Made by a program: the position numbers and the translations under genes
From: Syntrophomonadaceae bacterium
Lineage (GTDB): Bacteria > Bacillota > Dethiobacteria > DTU022 > UBA8154
Direction of reading: 5' to 3'
Assembly: GCA_003563385.1 (NCBI GenBank)
Contig: PWRZ01000180.1
Location: 1 to 55,807 of the forward strand
DNA: 55,807 nt
The notes under the pieces: model-generated
What the model saw: only the letters and a program-made list of their open reading frames with translations
Told to the model about the DNA's origin: nothing
Database searches by the model: none
Shown: positions 48,638-55,807 of the stretch, piece after piece
Position numbering within the stretch: position 1 is the stretch's first letter
Layout: each line of letters starts with the position of its first letter

Positions 48638-50035
48638 ATGTTGCTTAAAGACGGCAAAATAAAAGAAGCCTGCGGTGTCTTCGGCATTTACGCACCGGGA
48701 GAGGATCTGTCCCGCCTGACCAATTACGCTCTCTTTGCACTGCAGCACCGCGGGCAGGAAAGCGCCGGAATTGCCCTTTCTGACGGCAGCAGTGTCATTG
48801 TCAGGAAGGGCATGGGTTTGGTTGGGGAGGTCTTCCCGCACTTCGATGATATTATGGATATACCTTCCCTGGCCGCCCTGGGCCACGTGCGCTATTCCAC
48901 CACCGGGGAATCATGCCCCGAGAATGCGCAGCCGCTGCTCATCCGCTACTACAGGGGGAGCCTGGCGGTGGCGCACAACGGCAATATTGCCAACTCCACT
49001 GAGCTGAGGGAAAACCTGGAGAGGGAAGGCTCTATTTTCCAGACCACAACCGACAGCGAGCTTATTGCCCACCTGGTGGCCCGCTACGGCAATGATAACA
49101 TGGAGGCTTCCTTAAAGAAAGCGCTGCAGCGCCTTAAAGGTTCCTATGTATTCCTCTTTTTGACAGAGAACAAACTGATCGGTGTCCGCGACCCCTACGG
49201 GGTCAGGCCCCTTTCCCTGGGAAAATGGGGAGGATACTACGTGCTAGCTTCGGAGACCTGCGCCTTTGATACCATCGGCGCCGAGATGATCAGGGATATT
49301 GAACCAGGTGAGATGGTCACAATTGATGAGAGCGGTATTAGGAGCGTGCCGGTAATGCCCTCCACGCGGACGGCCCTGTGCATTTTTGAGTTTATCTACT
49401 TCGCCAGGCCGGACAGCAATATCCACGGCAGGAATGTCCATCTTATACGCAAGGAGCTGGGCCGCCAGCTGGCCAGGGAACATCCCGTCGACGCCGACCT
49501 GGTAACGGGAGTCCCCGATTCAAGCCTCTCGGCGGCGTCCGGTTTCGCCGAGGAGATGGGGTTGAGCTACGAAATGGGGCTCATCAAGAACCGCTATATC
49601 GGGCGCACTTTTATCCAGCCGCGCCAGGAGAGCCGTAATTTAGGCGTGCAGCTGAAGCTGAACCCGGTGCGTAAGGTGGTGGAAGGCAAAAGGGTGGTCA
49701 TCGTGGACGACTCCATAGTCAGAGGGACGACGAGCAAGAGGCTGGTGCAGATGCTCTTCCATGCCGGTGCCCGGGAGGTGCACATGCGTATAAGCTCCCC
49801 GCAGATTATTTCGCCATGCTATTACGGGATAGATATTTCCACCTACGAGGAGCTGATCGGTTCGAGCAGAAAAGTAGCGGAAATATGCCGCAAAATCGGC
49901 GCTACAACCCTGGGCTACCTCAGCCACCAGGGAATGCTCTGCGCGGTGGGGCTCCCGCCTGACAGTCTCTGCATGGCCTGCTTCACAGGCGATTATCCGA
50001 TAAAGGAGTGTGTTCATGCCCGGGGAAAGCTTTGA
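48638..50035 (+). CDS. purF: Amidophosphoribosyltransferase
   Basis: EACGVFGIYAPGEDLSRLTNYALFALQHRGQESAGIA; VVIVDDSIVRGTTSKRLVQML. Internal start preferred over track 48593. Confidence 0.97.
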   Translation: MLLKDGKIKEACGVFGIYAPGEDLSRLTNYALFALQHRGQESAGIALSDGSSVIVRKGMGLVGEVFPHFDDIMDIPSLAALGHVRYSTTGESCPENAQPLLIRYYRGSLAVAHNGNIANSTELRENLEREGSIFQTTTDSELIAHLVARYGNDNMEASLKKALQRLKGSYVFLFLTENKLIGVRDPYGVRPLSLGKWGGYYVLASETCAFDTIGAEMIRDIEPGEMVTIDESGIRSVPVMPSTRTALCIFEFIYFARPDSNIHGRNVHLIRKELGRQLAREHPVDADLVTGVPDSSLSAASGFAEEMGLSYEMGLIKNRYIGRTFIQPRQESRNLGVQLKLNPVRKVVEGKRVVIVDDSIVRGTTSKRLVQMLFHAGAREVHMRISSPQIISPCYYGIDISTYEELIGSSRKVAEICRKIGATTLGYLSHQGMLCAVGLPPDSLCMACFTGDYPIKECVHARGKL

Positions 50036-51065
50036 CTACAAAAAAGCAGGTGTTGACCTGGAAGCCGGCGAAAAAGTAGTGCAGGATATCAAGGAGATGG
50101 TAAAAACAACCTTTCGCCGGGAGGTGGTTACGGAGCTGGGCGGGTTTGCAGGCCTCTTTCAGCCGGACATGGGCCGCTACAGGGAGCCCGTACTGGCCTC
50201 GGCTACTGATGGAGTGGGGACGAAGCTGAAGATTGCTTTTGCCACGGGCCGCCACGATACGGTGGGCATAGATGCCGTGGCCATGTGCGTGAACGACCTT
50301 CTTGTCCAGGGTGCAGAGCCGCTTTTTTTCCTCGATTACCTGGCGGTGGGGAAGATCGATAACGCTGTCGTCAGGGAGATAATCAGCGGCATTGCCCAGG
50401 GATGCCGCACGGCCGGATGCGCCCTGCTGGGCGGGGAAACGGCGGAAATGCCCGGTTTCTACCCGCCCGGGGAGTACGATATCGCCGGTTTTGCCGTGGG
50501 CATAGTGGAGAAAGAGAAAATTATAACCGGCGCCGGTATTGCCGCCGGGGATGTCCTTATCGGGTTGGCTTCCACCGGCCTGCACAGCAATGGCTTTTCA
50601 CTGGTGCGCAAGGTGCTCCTGGAGCACGCCGCCCTTTCCCTGGATACTGTTGTGCCCCCGCTGGAGAGCCCTCTCGGGGAAGAGCTCTTGAAGCCTACCG
50701 CCATCTATGTGCCTCTGGTATTACCCCTTTTAAGTGAATACCGGGTTAAAGGTATGGCCCATATTACCGGTGGGGGTATAGTGCTCAACCTGCCGCGCAT
50801 CCTTCCACCGGGTTTGAGAGCTGTTGTCTATAAGGACAGCTGGGAAATCCCGGCAGTGTTTTCGCTGGTCCAAGAAAAAGGCGCGGTGCAGGAAAATGAG
50901 ATGTTTCGCACTTTTAACATGGGCCTGGGCATGGTGCTGGTGGTACCTCCCGCCGATAAGGGCGCACTGATGAAAGCCGTAAAAAACCGGGGATGGGGCT
51001 GTTGGGAGATAGGCTTTATGGAGGAAGGGGAAGGAATCATCTTGAAAGGAGTGGGCGGCACATGA
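50016..51065 (+). CDS. purM: Phosphoribosylformylglycinamidine cyclo-ligase
   Basis: YKKAGVDLEAGEKVVQDIKEMVK; ATDGVGTKLKIAF; DLLVQGAEPLFFLDYLA; GGETAEMPGFY. Confidence 0.97.
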   Translation: MPGESFDYKKAGVDLEAGEKVVQDIKEMVKTTFRREVVTELGGFAGLFQPDMGRYREPVLASATDGVGTKLKIAFATGRHDTVGIDAVAMCVNDLLVQGAEPLFFLDYLAVGKIDNAVVREIISGIAQGCRTAGCALLGGETAEMPGFYPPGEYDIAGFAVGIVEKEKIITGAGIAAGDVLIGLASTGLHSNGFSLVRKVLLEHAALSLDTVVPPLESPLGEELLKPTAIYVPLVLPLLSEYRVKGMAHITGGGIVLNLPRILPPGLRAVVYKDSWEIPAVFSLVQEKGAVQENEMFRTFNMGLGMVLVVPPADKGALMKAVKNRGWGCWEIGFMEEGEGIILKGVGGT

Positions 51066-51667
51066 GAATAGCGGTACTGGCGTCGGGGTTCGGCAGCAAC
51101 CTGCAGGCTATCATTGATGCAATAGTGAAAGGGCTGATAGACGGCCGCGTGGGGCTGGTAATCAGCGACAACAATGAAGCCTACGCCCTGGAGCGCGCCC
51201 GGAAAAACCATATCGAGGCCATTTATGTTGATCCGGGCCAGTGTCCGGGCAGGGAAAATTATGACCGCAAAATAGTTGCACTGCTGAAGGAATGGGATAT
51301 TGACCTGGTAATCCTGGCCGGGTTTATGCGCCTGCTGTCACCCTATTTCGTGGGGGAGTTCCAAAACAGGATAATGAACATACACCCGTCCCTGCTGCCT
51401 GCCTTCCCCGGGCTGGAGGGTGTTAAACAGGCCATGGACTACGGTGTCAAGGTAAGCGGATGCACGGTCCACTTCGTGGACGAAGGGCTCGATACCGGTC
51501 CCGTTATCCTGCAGGAGGCGGTACCAATATATGACGATGATACCATTGAGACGCTGCACCAGCGTATTCACGAAGTAGAGCACCGCCTCTATCCCAGGGC
51601 CATACAGCTCTTCAAGGAAGGCAAATTACGTCTGGAAGGAAGAAGGTGTTTTATCGATGAAAGGTAA
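51062..51667 (+). CDS. purN: Phosphoribosylglycinamide formyltransferase
   Basis: MRIAVLASGFGSNLQAIIDAI; LAGFMRLLSPYFV; NIHPSLLPAFPG; SGCTVHFVDEGLDTGPVILQ. ATGA overlap with purM. Confidence 0.97.
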   Translation: MRIAVLASGFGSNLQAIIDAIVKGLIDGRVGLVISDNNEAYALERARKNHIEAIYVDPGQCPGRENYDRKIVALLKEWDIDLVILAGFMRLLSPYFVGEFQNRIMNIHPSLLPAFPGLEGVKQAMDYGVKVSGCTVHFVDEGLDTGPVILQEAVPIYDDDTIETLHQRIHEVEHRLYPRAIQLFKEGKLRLEGRRCFIDER

Positions 51668-53207
51668 AACTGCCCTGATCAGTGTTTCTGACAAAAGCGG
51701 CATCGATATTTTTGCCCAGGAGCTTGCGGCAATGGGCTGGGAGATTGTATCTACGGGAGGGACAGCGCGAACTTTAAGGGATTGCGGCATCAAGGTTAAA
51801 GATATCAGCGAGCTGACGGGGTTCCCGGAAATCCTGGAAGGACGCCTCAAGACCCTGCACCCGGTAGTCCACGGGGGCATCCTGGGGCGCCGGGATGTGC
51901 CTGTGCACGGCGAACAGATGCAGGAGCACGGCATTGTGCCTATTGACCTCGTGGCGGTAAACCTGTATCCATTTGCCGAGGTTACCGCCAGGGAAGGAGT
52001 GACCCTGGAGGAGGCCATTGAAAACATTGACATCGGCGGGCCGACCATGATCAGGGCTGCGGCCAAAAACTACAGGGATGTTATTGTCATCGTGGATCCT
52101 TCCAGCTACAGCAGTGTTATCGAGGAGATGCGCCGGAAAGGGGACCTCTCGGAGGCGACCCGCTTCAAGCTCGCAGTGGATGCTTATTCGCACACCGCTT
52201 ATTACGACAGCATGATCAGCAATTACTTGCGGGAGCGCCTGGGCGAGGAAAAGGATGTTTTCCCGCCGCTGCTTACACTGCCTTTCAGCAGGGCCCAGCA
52301 GCTCCGCTACGGCGAGAACCCCCACCAGAAAGCCTGCTTTTATATTGAGCCCTACCCGGTGCCTTCCTCAGTGGCGGCGGCCGGGCAGCTGCAGGGCAAG
52401 GAGCTTTCTTTCAACAATATTAATGACCTCAATGCCGCCTGGGAAATAGTGAAGGAGTTTGATGAGCCCACCGCCGTTGCCGTCAAGCACGCCAACCCCT
52501 GCGGCGTCGGCTCTGCGGATATACTTCTCGAAGCTTACAGGAAGGCCCACGATGCCGACCCCGTTTCCATTTTTGGTGGAATAGTGGCCCTGAACCGGCA
52601 GGTGGACGAGGATACGGCCAGGGAAATGTCCAGGATATTCCTGGAAGTGATCGCCGCTCCTTCCTTTTCTCCCGCCGCCCTGGAGGTGTTTGCGCGCAAA
52701 AAAGATGTGCGCCTGCTGCAGATAGACCTTCTGCAGTCCGGGGATGAGCCGGGCTTTGATTTTAAAAAGGTAAGCGGCGGACTGCTCCTGCAGGAGGACA
52801 TGAGCGAGAGCTATGACACCGGCCAGTGGCGCGTCGTTACCAGCAGGAAGCCAACAGAGCAGGAAGTCAAGGACCTCGTTTTTGCCCTCAAGGTGGTGAA
52901 GCACGTTAAGTCCAACGCCATTGTGGTCTCCAAGAGGCAGCAGACCCTCGGTATCGGGGCCGGCCAGATGAGCAGGGTGGGCTCGGTTAAAATTGCCATA
53001 GGCCAGGCCGGTGAGGGGGTCAAGGGAAGTATCCTCGCTTCCGATGCTTTCTTCCCCTTCAAAGACGGGGTCGAAATAGCGGCCCTGGAGGGAGTCACCG
53101 CTATCATACAGCCGGGAGGGTCGGCCCGCGACGATGAAGCCATAGAGACCTGCGAAAAGTACAACGTGGCCATGGTGTTTACGGGTAAGAGATATTTCAA
53201 GCACTAG
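51657..53207 (+). CDS. purH: Bifunctional AICAR formyltransferase / IMP cyclohydrolase
   Basis: ALISVSDKSGIDIFAQELAAMGWEIVSTGGTARTLRDCGI; LRYGENPHQKA; VKHANPCGVG; GAGQMSRVGSVKIA. Confidence 0.98.
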   Translation: MKGKTALISVSDKSGIDIFAQELAAMGWEIVSTGGTARTLRDCGIKVKDISELTGFPEILEGRLKTLHPVVHGGILGRRDVPVHGEQMQEHGIVPIDLVAVNLYPFAEVTAREGVTLEEAIENIDIGGPTMIRAAAKNYRDVIVIVDPSSYSSVIEEMRRKGDLSEATRFKLAVDAYSHTAYYDSMISNYLRERLGEEKDVFPPLLTLPFSRAQQLRYGENPHQKACFYIEPYPVPSSVAAAGQLQGKELSFNNINDLNAAWEIVKEFDEPTAVAVKHANPCGVGSADILLEAYRKAHDADPVSIFGGIVALNRQVDEDTAREMSRIFLEVIAAPSFSPAALEVFARKKDVRLLQIDLLQSGDEPGFDFKKVSGGLLLQEDMSESYDTGQWRVVTSRKPTEQEVKDLVFALKVVKHVKSNAIVVSKRQQTLGIGAGQMSRVGSVKIAIGQAGEGVKGSILASDAFFPFKDGVEIAALEGVTAIIQPGGSARDDEAIETCEKYNVAMVFTGKRYFKH

Positions 53208-53233
53208 CCAGTCTAGCCAGTTAGGAGGTTTAA

Positions 53234-54514
53234 ATGATGCGCGTTCTGGTGGTCGGCGGCGGAGGCAGAGAACATACGCTGGTGTGGAAGCTGTCTCAGA
53301 GCCCGCAGGTAGAGAAAATCTATTGTGCCCCGGGAAATGCCGGTATAGCTCCACTGGCCGAGTGTGTGCCTATCGGCGCTGAAGAAGTGGAAAAGCTGCA
53401 GGCCTTTGCCCGTGAAAAAGAGATTCACCTAACGGTTGTGGGACCGGAAGCTCCGCTCATGGAGGGTATAACAGACCGGTTCCGGGAAAACGGCCAGCTG
53501 ATATTCGGCCCCTGCCGCAAGGGTGCCCTGCTGGAAGGGAGCAAGGCCTGGGCAAAGAGATTCATGACCAGGTACGGCATCCCCACCGGGGAGTATGAGA
53601 TTTTTACCAGCCCCGGGGATGCTTATACCTATCTGGAGCGGTGCAGCTTTCCGCTGGTGGTAAAGGCGGACGGTCTTGCCGCCGGGAAGGGTGTTATAAT
53701 TACGGAAAGCCTTGAGGAGGCACGCCGTGCCGTGCACTACATAATGGAAGAAAAAGCTTTCGGAAGCGCCGGGGACAGTATTATCATTGAAGAGTTCCTG
53801 GAAGGAGAAGAAGTTTCCGTCTTTGCCGTTACCGACGGCTCCACTTACCTGGCATTTCCGTCGGCCCAGGACCACAAGCCCATCTATGATGGAGACCGCG
53901 GTCCCAATACGGGCGGCATGGGGGCCTATTCGCCGGCCCCGGTGCTGACCGCGGAGATGTATAAAGAAGTGGAGGAGAAGATCTTTAAGCCGGTGGTCAG
54001 GGGCATGCAGGAAGAAGGCATTACTTACCGGGGAGTGATCTACGGCGGACTGATCGTCACCGCCAAAGGGATTAAAGCGCTGGAGTATAATGCCCGCTTT
54101 GGCGACCCTGAAGCACAGGTGCTGCTCCCGCGCCTTCAATCGGACCTTTTTCCCATTCTCTATGAAGCATCCCGGGGGAACCTGGCCGCGGTACCGGAGC
54201 CGCAGTGGACAGATGATGTGGTGGTGTGCGTGGTGATGGCCTCTGCCGGTTACCCGGGGAGCTACGAAAAAGGGAAAGAAATCAGCGGTTGGGAAAAGGT
54301 TCCCGCGATGGAAAACGCCATCGTTTTTCATGCCGGTACGGCACTCAAAAATGGTAAAATAGTGACAAACGGGGGAAGAGTTCTCGGCGTTACCGCCTGG
54401 GATCCTTCTTTAAAGGCGGCCCTGGAAAAGGCATACTCTATAACGGAGCTGGTGACATTTGAGGGCGCTTATTTCCGCAGGGATATCGCTCACCGGGCCC
54501 TGGGGCGGATGTAA
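53234..54514 (+). CDS. purD: Phosphoribosylamine-glycine ligase
   Basis: MRVLVVGGGGREHTLVWKLSQSP; VVKADGLAAGKGVI; GPNTGGMGAYSPAP; EYNARFGDPEAQVLLPRL. Confidence 0.98.
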   Translation: MMRVLVVGGGGREHTLVWKLSQSPQVEKIYCAPGNAGIAPLAECVPIGAEEVEKLQAFAREKEIHLTVVGPEAPLMEGITDRFRENGQLIFGPCRKGALLEGSKAWAKRFMTRYGIPTGEYEIFTSPGDAYTYLERCSFPLVVKADGLAAGKGVIITESLEEARRAVHYIMEEKAFGSAGDSIIIEEFLEGEEVSVFAVTDGSTYLAFPSAQDHKPIYDGDRGPNTGGMGAYSPAPVLTAEMYKEVEEKIFKPVVRGMQEEGITYRGVIYGGLIVTAKGIKALEYNARFGDPEAQVLLPRLQSDLFPILYEASRGNLAAVPEPQWTDDVVVCVVMASAGYPGSYEKGKEISGWEKVPAMENAIVFHAGTALKNGKIVTNGGRVLGVTAWDPSLKAALEKAYSITELVTFEGAYFRRDIAHRALGRM

Positions 54515-54540
54515 TAAAAGACGGGGGTGTTAGGAAAAGG

Positions 54541-55071
54541 ATGGTGGCCGGTAAAGAAAAAGGACTGCTGATGGTCTATACAGGTGAAGGGAAAGGCAAG
54601 ACTACGGCTGCCCTGGGGCAGGCCCTGCGCGCCGCCGGGCATGGATACAGGGTGCTGGTTATCAACTTTATGAAGGGCAGGGATTACGGGGAGCTGAAAG
54701 CGGCCCATTACCTGCCCCAGTTTGAAGTGCTCAAAGCTGGAAGGGACGTTTTCGTGGACAGGGACAACCCCGACGAGGAAGACCTGCGTCTTGCTGCCGA
54801 AGGTATGGCCAGGGCAAAGGAGGCCCTCAGCAGCGGGCAATACGACCTCGTCATCTTAGACGAGCTCAACGTGGCCGTGCATTACAACCTTGTCCCGCTG
54901 GAAGACCTGCTGGAGCTTATAAATAATAAGCGGCCCGGGGTCAACGTAATTATTACAGGGCGCCACGCCCACGAGAAGATCATTGAAATGGCCGATATGG
55001 TCAGCGAGGTAAAAGAAGTCAAGCATCACTTCACTGCCGGTATCGGCGCCAGGAAAGGAATAGAATATTAA
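54541..55071 (+). CDS. cobO: Cob(I)alamin adenosyltransferase (CobO/BtuR family)
   Basis: LLMVYTGEGKGKTTAALGQALRAAGHGYRVLVINFMKG; DLVILDELNVAVHYNLV; IITGRHAHEKIIEMADMVSEVKEVKHHFTAGI.ARKGIEY. Confidence 0.95.
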   Translation: MVAGKEKGLLMVYTGEGKGKTTAALGQALRAAGHGYRVLVINFMKGRDYGELKAAHYLPQFEVLKAGRDVFVDRDNPDEEDLRLAAEGMARAKEALSSGQYDLVILDELNVAVHYNLVPLEDLLELINNKRPGVNVIITGRHAHEKIIEMADMVSEVKEVKHHFTAGIGARKGIEY

Positions 55072-55094
55072 GGTCCATGATTGAGGTGGTAAAA

Positions 55095-55807
55095 GTGGAA
55101 ATGATTGAGGAGCTGTTAAAAGGCGATCGCCGTGCCCTGGCCAGGGCAATCTCGGTGGTGGAAAACAATGACTCCTTGAAAAGAGAAGTATTAAAAGATA
55201 TTTATCCCCATACAGGGAAAGCTTATATTATCGGTTTTACCGGCTATCCCGGTTCCGGCAAGAGCTCCCTTGTTGACAGGCTGATCTACGTGATGCGCAA
55301 AGAGGGGCTCAAAGTGGGTGTTATCGCTATCGATCCCACCAGCCCCTTCAGCGGGGGCGCTTTCCTTGGAGATCGTATCCGCATGCAGGAACATACCGGG
55401 GACAAGGATGTTTTTATCCGCAGCATGGGCACGAGGGGCAGCCTGGGGGGATTGTCCAGGGCAACCGGTGACGTGGTGCAGCTTCTCGATGCATTTGGCA
55501 AGGACATAATTATTATCGAGACCGTCGGGGTAGGGCAGTCCGAGGTCGATATTGTCAAAAACGCGGACACAACCATCGTCGTCCTTACCCCGGCCAGCGG
55601 GGACAGTATCCAGGTTATCAAGGCCGGGATAATGGAGATAGCGGACATTTTTGTGATTAACAAGTCCGACATCCCCGGCGCTGAGAGGACGAAGACGGAG
55701 ATCAACATCATGCTTGACCTTGATAAGAGGAAAAAGTACCGCCCTCCCGTAGTGCAGACCATTACCATGAACAACGAAGGCATCGTCGAGCTGTGGGAAG
55801 AGATAAA
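55095..55807 (+). CDS. meaB: Methylmalonyl-CoA mutase-associated GTPase MeaB (truncated by window end)
   Basis: Open frame to the window end: MEMIEELLKGDRRALARAISVVEN...IIGFTGYPGSGKSSLVDRLIYVMRKEGLKVGVIAIDPTSPFSGGAFLGDRIRMQEHTGDKDVFIRSMGTRGSLGGLS...ETVGVGQSEVDI...VINKSD. Confidence 0.95.
   Translation, partial: MEMIEELLKGDRRALARAISVVENNDSLKREVLKDIYPHTGKAYIIGFTGYPGSGKSSLVDRLIYVMRKEGLKVGVIAIDPTSPFSGGAFLGDRIRMQEHTGDKDVFIRSMGTRGSLGGLSRATGDVVQLLDAFGKDIIIIETVGVGQSEVDIVKNADTTIVVLTPASGDSIQVIKAGIMEIADIFVINKSDIPGAERTKTEINIMLDLDKRKKYRPPVVQTITMNNEGIVELWEEI

Overview
This window is gene-dense and almost entirely + strand. It looks like a chromosomal segment of an anaerobic Firmicute (Clostridia/Peptococcaceae-like; inferred from gene content only). 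In order it contains: the end of a CDF cation transporter; an NAD-linked formate dehydrogenase locus (NuoE-like, a small Cys-rich ORF, NuoF-like, and a selenocysteine FdhA read through an in-frame TGA with a SECIS-like hairpin), then fdhD; a minus-strand P-loop/Asp23-like fusion; a Rossmann-PAS-AAA-Fis regulator with altered sigma54-activator motifs; a succinyl-CoA/methylmalonyl-CoA operon; an arginine operon (argCJBD-[nitrilase]-FGH); a universal stress protein; a degenerate HepT/HEPN-like protein and a four-subunit 2-oxoacid:ferredoxin oxidoreductase; an envelope-type group (membrane/TPR-like, PRC-barrel, VanW); a tRNA nucleotidyltransferase; a c-di-GMP-I riboswitch ahead of a FapA/DUF342 gene; a DUF368 membrane protein; a dense REP-like palindrome cluster; moeA, moeA-PBP and mogA; CIRCE-groESL; guaA and purEBFMNHD; cobO and a truncated meaB. 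No tRNA, rRNA, CRISPR array or intact transposase was recognised. Most of the region is core metabolism. The best second-look items are the Sec-FDH with its interposed Cys-rich microprotein, the P-loop/Asp23 fusion, the atypical enhancer-binding-protein-like regulator, the nitrilase inside the arginine operon, the HEPN-like protein lacking its catalytic motif, and the REP cluster. No alignment or database search was run; all family calls are from reading the protein sequences.
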